A stretch of 64,000 nt of DNA, from NCBI GenBank assembly GCA_025917655.1, contig CP084612.1, forward strand, positions 496,001 to 560,000. Reading direction: 5' to 3'. The first letter of the stretch is position 1, and each line of letters starts with the position of its first letter. The stretch is from Chlorella sorokiniana (taxonomy: Eukaryota > Chlorophyta > Trebouxiophyceae > Chlorellales > Chlorellaceae). Shown piece after piece: positions 47,314-58,123 of this stretch. The notes beneath the pieces were generated by a model. The model saw only the letters and a program-made list of their open reading frames with translations, was not told the DNA's origin and did not search any database. The position numbers and the translations under genes are program-made.

Positions 47314-49531
47314 ATGCAGGCTGTGCACGCCACCGCCGCTGCTGGCGGCGGCGCTGAAGTGAGCAGCACAGCGTCCGAGCTGCAGCGCTTGCAGGTGTTT
47401 CTCAGCAATGCAGGCTCTGCGCCAGGTGAACTGCTGTGTACAAAGGCTGACCAGTGTTGCTGCTGCGGCTGTGTCGGCTCATTGCAACCCACTGTTCGCA
47501 TGCAGCTTTGCGTTCCCTTTACTACGCTTGTCCCGCCTCCTGATGCAGGGCCCCCAAGCACAGATCTACGGCAGCTGTATGACCCGCTGGCAGCCCTGTC
47601 CTCAATGCCGCAGCAGGGCGTGTGGGCGCCAGCGCGGCCGCCCCGCCGCCACCTTCGGCGCCGCCAGGTGTCCCGTGAGCTGCCGCCAGAGCTGCAGGCT
47701 CAAGAGGCTGCTGCGCAGCAGGCCGACCTGCAGCCGCAGCAGGTGCGAAAAGAGGAAGCGGTGAAACAGCAGCAGGCAGTAGAGCAGCAGGCGGCTGCAG
47801 GGGATACCAAGCAACAGCAGCAGGCGCCATCTGCCGCAGTGCAGGCCGCCCTCACCCAGCCTGCGGCTGCACCTGCGGGTTCCTCAGCCGCTGCGGAGCA
47901 GTGCCAAGCCATGCTGGAGGCTGCTGCCGGGCAGCTGCGTGCAGCTGCGCTGCGGCTGCAGGACGCTGCTGTGGGTCTGCAGCAGCAGGTGGGGGCGGAG
48001 GCTCGCCACGTGCAAGAGGCCGCGGCTGGAGCAGCCTCCAGCACGGCGCGGCAGCTGCAGCACGCGCAGCAGGCAGCACTCGGCAGCGGCGAAGCGGCTG
48101 CTGGTGCAGCGCAGCAGCAGCTGGCTGCCTTGCAGCGGCTCACCGCGCAGCAGCTTGCCAACCTGCAGCGGGCGTCTGAGCTGGCCAAGCAGCGGGTGGC
48201 TGCCAGCTGGCAGGCTCCAGCCTCCGGCCGACCTGCCTCACAGCAGGCAGCTCCCAGGGCGCAGCGGGTGGCTGCCAGCCCCCTGTGACTGGCCAGCAGG
48301 GCGCCGCCGGGGGCAGGCAGCTCCAGGGTGTGCTGGCGGCGGCGGCCGAACAGCGGGTGCACCAGCTGGCGGCGGCAGTGCAGGAGTGCGCAGCTGCCCT
48401 GCGGTTGGTGCAGGTGCGGCAGGCCCTGCCAGCGCTGCCCCGCCTTTCCACTCAGCAGCTGCAAAGCGCGCAGCAGGTGACAGGCGGGATGCAGCGGCAG
48501 CTGGGCGCTAGCGCAGCTGCCCCGCAGCGCGGCGCCTCAGCCGCGCCACGCAGCGCTCGGGGAGCTAGGCAGGTGGTGCCTGCAGCGCCAACGCAGCAGT
48601 CAGCCTGGGCCCCCGCACATCCTAACTTCCAGCTGTCAGGCGCCCTGGCAAGGTGGGCCCTTGCCGCGGCGGCCCTGGCGGCGGCGGCAGCGGTGGCGGC
48701 GCTGCGCTGGGTGCGCACGCGGCGGCGGCGGGCGCGGCTGGCAGCTGAGGCAATCAGGTGAGCCGGGCATGAAAGGGGCAGACCACCACCGCTCGGTGAT
48801 AGAGTAGACAATCTGGCCGCATGCGCCCTGTTCGGGTGGCCACGCTGTTGGAGCGCGCGCTCTCTCCGCAGCCCTGCCTGCGCCTGAGCCGTGTGCTGTG
48901 CTGCATGCTGCGCGCTGTGAGCAGGGGCGCGGAGCAGCGCGCGCGCCAGGCCCGCGCCTACGACCGCACCCGCCAGCGCTTCCAGCGGGCGCTGCAGTCG
49001 GCCGAGGAGCTGGAGGGCGCCGACAGCAGCGTGTTTGCCGCGGTGGGCCGCAAGGGCCAGCAGGCGACCGCCGCCGCGGGCGCTGCACTCCCGAAGGCGC
49101 CACGGCAGCCGACGATGGCAGCGTTGCCGACAGCGCAAGCAACCCGTTCCTGGCAAGCGGCGTGGAGGCGGCGGGCCACGGCGAGGCTGCTGCTGCACCG
49201 GGGGCAGCGGCGGTGGAAGATGGGGAGGAGGCTGAGGACGACGTGTTTGATCCTGCTGGCTGGGACGACGAAGTGCGGAAGCAGTGGGACGCGTTTGTGT
49301 CCAGCAGCAAGGTGCGCCGCGTTGCATCCGTGCGCCTGTGCCTGCTTCGTGTCTCGTGCCTCCATGAGTGGCTGGCGATCTGACGTGTCAACCCCTGGGA
49401 TGACACGTTTCGCCCGCCCTTGCCCCCTTTCCGACGCCCGCGCACGGCAGGTGAACAAGGGCAAGCTGTGGGACAGCAACCAAGTGGACGAGGGGCTGCC
49501 CGAGGTGTGGGTGGACCTGAACCGGGACTGA
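47314..49531 (+). CDS. Ala/Gln-rich coiled-coil protein with a membrane helix, family not recognised
   Basis: A long helical, Ala/Gln-rich region starts after PPSTDLRQLYDPLAALSSMP (about 47550) and runs to about 48600. Heptad-like stretches include AAAGQLRAAALRLQDAAVGL and AALQRLTAQQLANLQRASEL. A hydrophobic helix, LARWALAAAALAAAAAVAAL, followed by RTRRRRARLA (about 48650-48740) looks like a membrane span with a basic flank. After an intron come RTRQRFQRALQSAEELEGAD and a conserved-looking end, DVFDPAGWDDEVRKQWDAFV with NKGKLWDSNQVDEGLPEVWV and DLNRD. Frame breaks lie at the C run 48279-48283 and at 49090-49092; each is one base short. The link across the intron at about 48760-48870 is out of phase, so this could be two genes. 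The start at 47314 is a guess. Confidence 0.5.
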
Positions 49532-49988
49532 AGCGCCGCAGCCGCTAACTCATGTGCTGGACGCCGCACTGTTCGCCGCCACATGGCAGCGGGAGCTGCC
49601 GCGCTGCCCTTCCGCGGCCGCTGCTGCGTCAACCTGCCCTCGAGACCGGCAGAGCCTTGCCAGCCCAGCATCAAGCGGCTAGCAACCAGCCGTGGTTTCC
49701 CAACAACCAGTTGACACCGACCCACAAACTGCGACATGCTGACCGTTGCAGCCGGACGGGACCCTCGGAGCATGGCTTGCCCCATTGCCTCCAGCTGGGG
49801 TGTGCAGCTGCCTCGTTGCTACCATGACCATTCAGCACCATCCCATTCTTCAGCACCATTGCCCCAGCATTGTATTTATGAGCTGTAAGTTGCTCCCCTG
49901 CATGCCCAGGTGCTGCGGCCCGCTGACGTGGCGGCGCCGAGCAGAGTGTCAGCCCCCTGCTGCCTCCGCCTCCCTTGTTTTGCCCGCG
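49532..49988. other. Intergenic: between Ala/Gln-rich gene and SMP-like gene
   Basis: 457 bp between two plus-strand genes. No poly(A) motif or coding signal could be assigned. Confidence 0.4.
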
Positions 49989-51595
49989 ATGCTCTGTGCC
50001 AGGCTCCTGGCCCTGCACTCTTGCACCAGACGTGCCGCAGCCATGGGGGTGGGCCACGTATCTCGCATGCCAGGCCTGCAGCCGGTGGGGTCGCCCCAGG
50101 CTGGGGCCAGCATGGCCACCGAGCACGAGAAGAAGGTGGCCGAGGCTGTGCTGCAAGAGGGCTGCCCCACGTGCCAAGGTCGCTCAAGGTGGGCCTGCTG
50201 GGGCTCTTGGAAGCAGTGCCCACCTCCCTTGCTGCCTGAAAAGGTGGGTGGCAGCTGAGCTGCGTTGTCACCTTGGACGCTCTGTGCGGCAGAGGAGAGG
50301 GCTGCAGGTCGATCGCAGTTTGCGATGCTGATGTGGTTGACCACCCCTTGCTGCCACCTTCCGCCTGCCGCCTGCTTGCACCCCCTGATTCGCCCCCACC
50401 CCGTCCGTGTTCCCTGGCTTGATTTGCCCTGGGCCCCCTCACGCTGTGCTGGGCAGGACCCGGACGCGGTGGCCAACAAGGCGCTGAAGGAGGCGGCGCG
50501 TGAGCTGGAGCGGCGCGAGGCGATGACGCGGCAGGACCACGAAGTGCAGAGGGGCGGGCTGGCAGCGGAGGCGCAGGTGGGGCGGGCTAGCGGAGGCGGC
50601 AGTGTAGCGTAGTGCACTTGGTTCGTGGTGCGTGAAGGGGGCGGGCAACAGTGTCGTTGCGTAGAGCTTACAGGCGGATGCTCCCTGCACCCAAAGGAAG
50701 AATGCTGCATGGCTGCACTGCTGCATGCTGGTAGCAGCTGCACACGGGGGGCCTCTACAGCCTGAGGGACGCCGCCCCGCTGCTTCCGCAGTCTGCCGCC
50801 GCGCACCGCACGCACCCTGAGGCGAGCGAGGTGGCGGCGCTGGTGCGGCGCCGCGTGGCGGCAGAGCTCGGCGGGGCTGATGCCGAGCAGTTGGCGGATG
50901 CAATCATCGAGGTGGAAGCAAGGGGCACGCTGCACTCGCTGCCTGCCCTGCCTGGCCTGCTCCATTACTGCTGAGCTGTTCGCCAGTGTGCAGATTCGGA
51001 AGCGTTTGAGTGTTTGACCGGAAGCCTGCAAGACCAGAGCCGGCCGATTTGGGTACCGATTCCTGTGCTGGCTGCAGGCTGCTGAGGAGCGGGCCGCGCG
51101 GCAGCCGCTGGCCAAGCGCCCGCATACTGTGGAGGAGGTGCTTGCTGCTGGAGGTGGGTGGAGGGCTTCGCCAGCCCTGCCAGCACTCAGCCTTTGCTGC
51201 TGCATGCTGCGCTGGCCTGCCCAAGCCGACGTCAGTGCTGACTGCTTTGTTGTCGTCCTCAGCTGTGCAGCTGCTGAGCTTGAGCACCGGGAGTCACAAG
51301 AGGGGAGCCCCCACCAGCGCCACAGCCTGGCCTCCCGCGCCCAGGTGGAGGATTCGTCACCGCTGCTTCCTGCTTACCATCAAGGATAAAGAAATTCCGG
51401 CCAGCTCCATGCATCAGCTGCTACGGCTCCAACGCTCCACAGCTCACGCGCACTTTGCCTGCAAAAATCACGCTCCTGCGCTGTTGCCCTCCGCAGTCGG
51501 TTGCTGACCGTGCGGCACACGGCAAGCACCCAGCCGTGGAGGATAAGGTGCTGGAGAAGCTAAACCAGCCAGGGCGCGGCTTCTGCCAGGGCTGA
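49989..51595 (+). CDS. Hydrophilic SMP (seed maturation protein)/LEA-like protein
   Basis: Six exons splice in frame. The start MLCARLLALHSCTRRAAAMG looks like an organelle presequence, followed by ASMATEHEKKVAEAVLQEGC. CQ joins DPDAVANKALKEAARELERR (about 50460), which leads to RQDHEVQRGGLAAEAQ. The next exon, SAAAHRTHPEASEVAALVRR (about 50790), completes GGLAAEAQSAAA, close to the GGVAAAAQSAA core of SMP domains. Later exons give AAEERAARQPLAKRPHTVEE, AAELEHRESQEGSPHQRHSL with ASRAQ, and SVADRAAHGKHPAVEDKVLE with KLNQPGRGFCQG; ASRAQSVADRAA repeats the core. The product of roughly 220 residues is charged and low in hydrophobics, as expected for a desiccation-type protein. Family placement is moderate; no other function is suggested. 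Confidence 0.55.
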
Positions 51596-52481
51596 GCGCG
51601 CGACCTGAGACTGGGTCAGCGGTCGCGGCGGGGCCAAGCAGCTGGGTGTGTTCATATCCCACCACTGCAGCCCTAACTTCAAACTTTCATGAATTTCAGG
51701 CGCTTCAAACCGCCTGCTTCCTATTGTGCACAGGATGTGAGGCAGCAGAGAACTGCCGGCAGGGACCCCGTCAGTTGGGCCAACGGCCGCAGTAAGGAGA
51801 GGAGCAGGCAAGGGGTACCACGGCAATCTGAGCAGGAGCAGGGATAGATCTTGTGCAGGCTCCTGTTTTTTGCACGTCGAGTCATTCCTTGTCACAGAAT
51901 ATTGTTTGCGTGACTTTGATAGGCGCTAGTCTCCTCTGGAATCAGGCTGCTCCCAAACCGCCAGCCACCCGCCATGCTGCGCGCTGCTGAGAGCATGCTG
52001 GAGCTGTGGTGCAGGCCGTTTTTCCCGGCTACTTCAATTTTCTGCTGGGATACATCGTGCATCAAGCACAAATCAGCTTTAAGGCGTCCCAAAAAGGCAC
52101 CCGCCCGCCTTGGTTTAACTTTTGAGCTCAGTCGCACACACGATAAGCTACGCGCGCCCCATCCTGGCCCTGACGCCCATCTCAAAGGTCCTGAGGCCGC
52201 AGCAGAATCTGACCTCCCTCAGGCAGCCGGCGGCACCCCAGCTCGCTGAAGCGATCGAGTACTGTAAGGGGCGCTCGCCCTGCATTGGCCCTGTGCGTCA
52301 ACGGCACCGCTCCCTTACTGATTCAGGTGACATGCTGGAATGAATCGCGCTGCTCCGAACCCCGCCGCCGTGCACACGATGATGCCCATTTCAAGCGGCG
52401 GCGATGGCCCGCTGCACACCTCTACACCTGCGTTCAACTTGTGGCAGCCACCAATTACTGTACACTGTTCCCAATGTAGCC
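51596..52481. other. Intergenic, 886 bp
   Basis: Lower-GC stretches lie at 51650-51720 and 51890-52130. Open frames on both strands are short and lack splice logic or domains. I assign nothing beyond flanking regulatory sequence. Confidence 0.4.
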
Positions 52482-53178
52482 ATGGAACTGCTGCAAATGA
52501 GCTGCGAGCCGCTGGCCATGGCGCTGCCACTCCTCCCTGCCGGCAGCGGCCACATGGGCATCTGCGGCGCCGCCAAGCCCGCCGCCCTCAAGGCCAACTC
52601 GCTGTCGCGCATGGATGAGCTGCAGCAGCACCTGGCCCGCTGCGATGACGCCAGCTATTTGAAGGCTTACGTCAAGGTGCCTGTATGGGACGAGTTTGCA
52701 GTGAAGTCGCACAGCAAACGCGGGGGTGGGGCGAAACTTGAACGCGACCGCTGCAACAACCCCCTGGCCATCTGTGCGGCGTGGCCTGTTGGCATCCTTC
52801 CTTCCCCTCGCTTGGCTGTCCACCATAAACGCTGCTTTCCTGCCCTCCTGCGCATGCGCAGGCCTTCAGCGCCATGCCGCGGGACGTTCTGGCCGAGGCG
52901 GTGCGCAAGCTCAGGCGCGCTCCGCTTGGCTGGCTTCTGAGGAGCAGCAGGAGTACAAGCGGGCCAAGCTGCTCAACGTGATGGGTGCCCCCTGCTGCTC
53001 CCCCATCCGTGGCAACAACGCCAGCGAGGGTCTGGGTGCCGACGCTGACGCCTTCTGCAGCCAGGTGCTGGGCGGGTGCTGCGATGCGGGCGGCGGTGCG
53101 GCCGACGGCGATGCTGCTGCCAAGCCAAGCGCGCTGCAGCTGGAGCGGCTGGAGATGCCGGCTGAGCTGCCATTTTGA
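52482..53178 (+). CDS. Unrecognised small protein, two exons
   Basis: The ATG at 52482 gives MELLQMSCEPLAMALPLLPA and ANSLSRMDELQQHLARCDDA with SYLKAYVK, ending at a GTGCCT donor. After an intron, AFSAMPRDVLAEAVRKL follows an AG near 52861, then WLASEEQQEYKRAKLLNVMG with an Asp/Ala/Cys-rich tail (AFCSQVLGGCCDAGGGAADG) and the end EMPAELPF. A one-base frame change is needed near 52915-52925. The reading frame could continue past the first stop to 53488 in another frame (FDPADAGKTKARAAARVASA), which would need a second shift in the T run at 53173-53176. Helical, Met/Leu-rich N-terminal half; no known domain. Confidence 0.42.
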
Positions 53179-53488
53179 CCCCGCGGACGCGGGCAAGACC
53201 AAGGCGCGTGCGGCGGCGCGCGTGGCATCGGCAGCGTGGCCGTTGGCCGCTGGGCAGTTACCGGCCGGCAGCCAGCAAGGCGCGGCTGCTGCCATTGCCA
53301 TTCCGGCCCTCACGCCTGTCAACGAGCCCCTGCTAGCGGCAGCCGCGGGTGGCAGCGTTGTTATCGACCACCAGATCAGCCGCATCTCGCCTGATAGCCA
53401 GGCCGAGCCGCCGCCGCAGCAGCAGCAGCCGGGCCGTGCCAGCGGCGGCAGGGCAAGGCAGACCACCCTGCTGCCGAACGATAAATGA

Positions 53489-55031
53489 GCGCACGCCTGT
53501 CACAGCGCATATTTGAAAGCCCACGTGACTGATTTACTCACCAACCACACGCTCGACCATGTGCTGATGCCACAGCCATGGGCGCAACTCTCGATCATGC
53601 ACCCTTCCACTCAAGGGCCCATCCCCATTGCCACACCATGCTATTCTTTCCATATACATATTGCACTTGCACACACTATGCCTTGCAACTGCACTGCCAT
53701 CATGGGGTTGAGGGGCCCCTCAGATCAGGACCAGGGCTGGCTATGCTGATGGTAGAGCGCGTGGCGGGCGGAGCAGGGCGGTGCAAGGAGAGCGTGTGCA
53801 CATTAAGCGCAATCGCTCCTTCCCCGCACATGTGGTGTTGTTAAGCATAGCATAGCTTGATCGATCCTGCCCTACAAGCTGCAGTGGGTTTGAGCGGTGA
53901 AAAACACACCCCGGCCAACGATGGCAACTTGCAGCCATCGCTTTATCATAGCTTCAATATAGCTTTGTTGTTGTTGGCAGAGGGCCTGAGCTAATCCGCC
54001 CGTGGTTAGCCACAAACCTTCGCTGAACTAGCCAGTCTTCAGCTGAACCGCAGCCCTTGGTTGCCACGATCCAAGTGTGCTAGCACTGATGAGTAGATCA
54101 GAGGTCTGAGACCGCGCTGGTAAGGCCGGTTGGGTGCCGTTTCTGTGACGGCGGTGGCGGCGGGCGCCGGCCTCCAGGCCATGCCTTTGCTGGCTGCTGC
54201 ATCGTCGCTCGTCGCGCCTCTCCAACAGGAAGCGCGGCCATGGTTCCGTGGACGGCTTGAGAGGCTGCCTCACACATGGCATGCAGCTGCTGCACCATGC
54301 ATGCATATTGCAGCCTGGAAATGAAGCCACATTGTTTTCACTTTGTTGCCGATGGAATCACGATGCCGAGGTGAAGGATGTCAGCTTGCGTGTCCCCATA
54401 ACCAGAAAAGCCCTGTGTTCCACCTGTACATGTAGTACTCAGCCTACTTATGCAGTTATCGACTGTACTTGAACAGGATCTGTTGTATAGTTGATACATC
54501 TTTCTGTATTCCTCAATACAGACAAGCTTCTCAAGTCTGAGGCTGATATGAAGGATCCTTGCCAGAGCCGGATGCGTGGTGCTGCTGACGCTGGGCGTTG
54601 CCCAATGCGCACACCTAGATGAAGGTTGGGTGTTGACCTTGCGTCCACCCACGGCTTGGGTCCATTCTGAGGACTTTTGCTTTTGAAAGAGTGCAACCCT
54701 CAGAAAAAAAGCCGCCACGTCCCACACCCGTCCGCCGCACGACCCTGGCCCGTCCATTCTTAACCTCGCGCTCTCAGGAGACGCATCACATCCGCTCCGA
54801 TCCTCACCTCCATCTCCTGTCGCGAATGAATAGCATCAACAGGTTTCCAAGGTTCACACTTTGCAGACTGTCAGGAAGGCCTATATGTGGGCAGCCTGCA
54901 TGGCTATGCTGTCCGGTGATCCTGCTGCCGTGGCAGCGCATGACCCCAAGCGTGTCGAATGACTGCCATTTGTGCCCATGTAAGCTTACAATCCTTCTTG
55001 ACATTATAACAAGCTAATTCAATGACTTTGG
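53489..55031. other. Large gene-poor stretch, 1.5 kb
   Basis: This is the longest stretch without an assigned gene. Base composition is closer to balanced at about 53500-53750 and 54300-55020 than elsewhere in the window. No open frame here shows domain, splice or codon-use support on either strand. No inverted or direct repeats long enough to suggest a mobile element were seen. Confidence 0.5.
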
Positions 55032-57666
55032 ATGTCACAGCACCGTGAGGAGCAGGGCAGGGCAATGCGGGCGCCCTCCCGCCTGGGCGTCTCGGTTCTG
55101 CTGCACCTTGTAGCACTTATCACAGCGGCAGTCGACCTTAAAGAATGTGGTGGGCCGCTACAAGTCGACCATGAGGCAGTCTCAAGCCAGAGCGCCCGCT
55201 GCCAGGCTTATCGGCGCGTGTGCTTTGATCAGGCAGGTCACTCAAGTCCGTGGAATTGAAGAAACAAGTCTCTGTCGAGCTGGCGTTCGGGTCGTCATGG
55301 CTGCCTGGTGCCGCCAGCCCACATTTGCCCATTGGTTTGCAGGGCGCCATCATTTCATTTGATGAGGCCCACAGCCCCGCCAACCGCACGTCACTGCCCC
55401 TTCCACGCCTGAACATCAGCCACCTGGCATATAACTGGGGCGGCTTAGGCGGGGGCGGCAACACCGACCGGCTGCGCCACCCGCTGGCTTTCTACGAGCC
55501 GCTGCCGCTCCGCTTTGCCAGCCCCGCTGGAGGCCAGCCCAGAGCTGCGCACGCCCCAGTTCTGCACATGCACCGTGCCGGTGGTGATGTTCAGCATGGT
55601 GCGGCTGTTTCACGCTGCAGGGCTGGCGGGTGCTGCGTTGTGCCCGCGTGCACGCCGGATGGCGCCTGCTGCTGCTCCACAGCGATCACTCAATTGATCC
55701 ATGGCCTGCCAGCAGGCATTGATGGAAGGGTGTGACGCCCGCGTGCATGTCTGCCCACCGTGCAGTGGATCCACAACTTTGCGGAGGTGTTCTCCCACGT
55801 GGCGGCGCGGGTGTGGTCGCTGCGCCGCGACGGCGCGCGCTGCCGCACGGCAACACCCTCATCATCGGCACGCCCGCAGGTGGTTCTTCTGCAGGGGGCC
55901 GCCGCCGGCATGCCCTGCCACTCTGCACGCTCTGCACAGCCGAGCCGGTGCCGCAGCTGCCTGCAGGCGAGCGGGCGCCGCCCTTCCTGCCCTTCCTGCT
56001 GGCGCCCTTCACGCCTCACGCTGTCAGCTCACTGGGGGAGGTGAGGGCCGCGCAGCATCGCGACTCGTTGCGATGGCTGCCAGTGCTGGTACGGCGGTTA
56101 GCGTCGCTGACGCCGTGCTGACTGCGGCAGCCGCTCCTTGCCACCCACCCGCAGTTTTCGCAGCGTGGAGGCAGAGAGGGTGGCCCCAGCGGCCCCGGCG
56201 GCCGCTGCTTTGAGGCCGCCTACATCTGCGCCTTCTCGTACGGCTTCTATGCCGGGGATTTCGGGCGGCACAGGCGATATACGAGCACCACCGTCCGCGG
56301 CTGCCGGCGCTGCCTGCAGAGGCTCTGTTTACGGGCGGCGATGACGTGCTGAAGGTGCGTCGGTGAGGCGGGCAGCCGCTGGACGCCAGGTGGCCGCTGC
56401 ACTGCGGCTGAGGCTGTGCTGCTGGCCGCTGTTGGTGGCGCTGCAGGGCCAGAGCCCTGGGTGTTGCCGGCTGCATGGCTCAGGCCTCCCCAGCCCCTGC
56501 GCCCCACCGAGGGGGTCCAGGCTTGCAATGGAACTTGCAGGTGCTGATTGACCGGCGGCGAGGGCCGGTGCGCAACCTGCTCAACGCCGCAGCCCTGGTG
56601 GAGGAGTGCAACCGCGGCGCCAGCTGGGCTGGGCGGCTGCGGGCGGCGGCGGGGGCGTGACGAGCGTGCAGTGCAGGTGGAGCCAGCGGCGCGGCTGGTG
56701 CAGGAGCCAGGGCAGCTGGGCCGCCGGCTCTGCCCTCTGCTCTTCCCTGGCCTGCACCGTTGTGTGCAACCCTGCTGCAAGCCCCTCACCGCGCGCCGCC
56801 GCCGCCCCCTGCGCACCGCCAGGCTGGCAACGCTGGGCGCCGACGGCGCCGCCAACCTGGCGGCCGTGCGCGGCGCCGACGTGCTGGTGTGCGTGCACGG
56901 CGCCTCCTGCACCAACTGGCTCTTCATGCGCCCGGCGGCGCCCTGCTGGAGCTGCGCCCCCACCGCTTCGGCTCGCTGGCGCGCGCCTGGGCCGACAGCC
57001 ACTTTGCCGCAGTGAGGGGCCGCAGCGGGTTGGCAGCCCCATGCACCTGCCTCAGCTCAGCTGCGGCGGCGCTACTTGCTATGCGCTGGGTGGTATCCAA
57101 GCGCGGGCCCCCTTTCCAAACACACCGTCGAAGGAAAGAAACCAGGCGCTTATTTGCATCATCCCAACCCTTTCTGCTCGAGATGCAGATATCGGAGGCG
57201 ATTGGGCACCAACAGCGCTGGTACGGCCTGAACATCGAGGACCCAGCGTTGAGCAAGCCCAGCCGCCTTGAAGAGGAGTGGCCGGCGCCGCGCCGCGGCA
57301 GCGCGCGCTGAAAGAGGCGAGGGATCGGCACGTGCGGCTGCCCTTTGCTGCGCTGCATGCCATGCTGCTGCGGGCGGCCGAGGCACGCGGCGACGCGGGA
57401 GCATACCTGCGCCAGCGGCGGCAGGGGCAGCACTACGCAGAGCTGCTTCCCGGGGGCAGCTGCGGCCGGTGCCGCCTGCGGCGGAGGGCACTGAGCAGGG
57501 GGCAGCAGGCGGCACGCTGGGCACGCCAGCCAGCAGCGCCACGCGGCACCGCTGGCTCTGGCTGCCGCTCCTGGTGGCAGCTGCAGCGGCCGCTGCAGCG
57601 CTGGCTCTGCGGCGATCGCGGCATGTGCTGGCAGCCGGGCTGCTGCACGCCGCCCGCGGCTCCTGA
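55032..57666 (+). CDS. Family 61 glycosyltransferase (GT61/EOGT-like), Golgi or ER type
   Basis: Inverting glycosyltransferase of the secretory pathway; GT61 members add xylose, arabinose or GlcNAc. The start at 55032 (or 55065) leads to a signal anchor, RLGVSVLLHLVALITAAVDL, then SARCQAYRRVCFDQ. Later blocks are AIISFDEAHSPANRTSLPLP with LNISHLAYNW, ELRTPQFCTCTVPVVMFSMV, WIHNFAEVFSHVAARVW, HGNTLIIGTPAGG, GGRCFEAAYICAFSYGFYAG (about 56200-56260), VLIDRRRGPVRNLLNAAALV with EEC, and LAAVRGADVLVCVHGASCTN with WLFMRP, the GT61 VHGAxxTNxxFM signature (about 56860-56935). Then come LLELRPHRFGSLARAW, HQQRWYGLNIEDPALSKP and a C-terminal hydrophobic run, [17 protein letters not shown]. Frame breaks lie at 56931-56936 and 57452-57456. 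A hydrophobic segment at both ends is unusual for GT61. Confidence 0.8.
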
Positions 57667-58123
57667 CCCATGCCCTGCTGCTGTGCCCAGCCCGCTCGCC
57701 AGCCTGGCTGTAAGGCATGCAGGCCAGGCTGACGCTGTGCCGCGCTGGAGTCCGGAGTTGCGTGGCGCTGCCGCCTCCCTCGATGGAGGCCCAGGGTTTG
57801 CTGCCGGCGTTTGTTGCATAGTGCTGTCAGTGTGCGAGGGGACAAGGCGTGAGGGCTGACCGTCAAAGCAAGCAAAGAGAGCAAGAAGGAGAGGGGGCAG
57901 GCTGGGAACGCCCCAAGCGGCGCCAAGGAGGGCGCAACAGCAGAGCCTTGCAAGCGGGGCAGATCAAGGGGGCAGCGCTGAGGGCAGAGAGGAGCGGTGG
58001 CTGCGGGCGCAGCGGGGCAACAACGAGGGGCCGGACCCCTTGGGCTACACGCCGTGCCGCTGCGCTCGCCGCAGCACCGAGGCTCCCGCGGGCAGCTGCT
58101 CTGGCGGCTGCCTGGCGGCCGCC
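57667..58123. other. Convergent 3' flanks of GT61 and RWA
   Basis: 457 bp between converging stops. It holds purine-rich sequence at about 57860-57960 and no recognisable gene. Confidence 0.5.

Noticed and set aside
52122-52343. Short plus-strand frame MSSVAHTISYARPILALTPI
   Set aside because: It has no splice context, domain or neighbour support and fits chance in this composition.
54075-54115. Possible C/D-box snoRNA (TGATGA followed by CTGA)
   Set aside because: The boxes are under 30 nt apart, too close for a guide, and no closing stem is evident.
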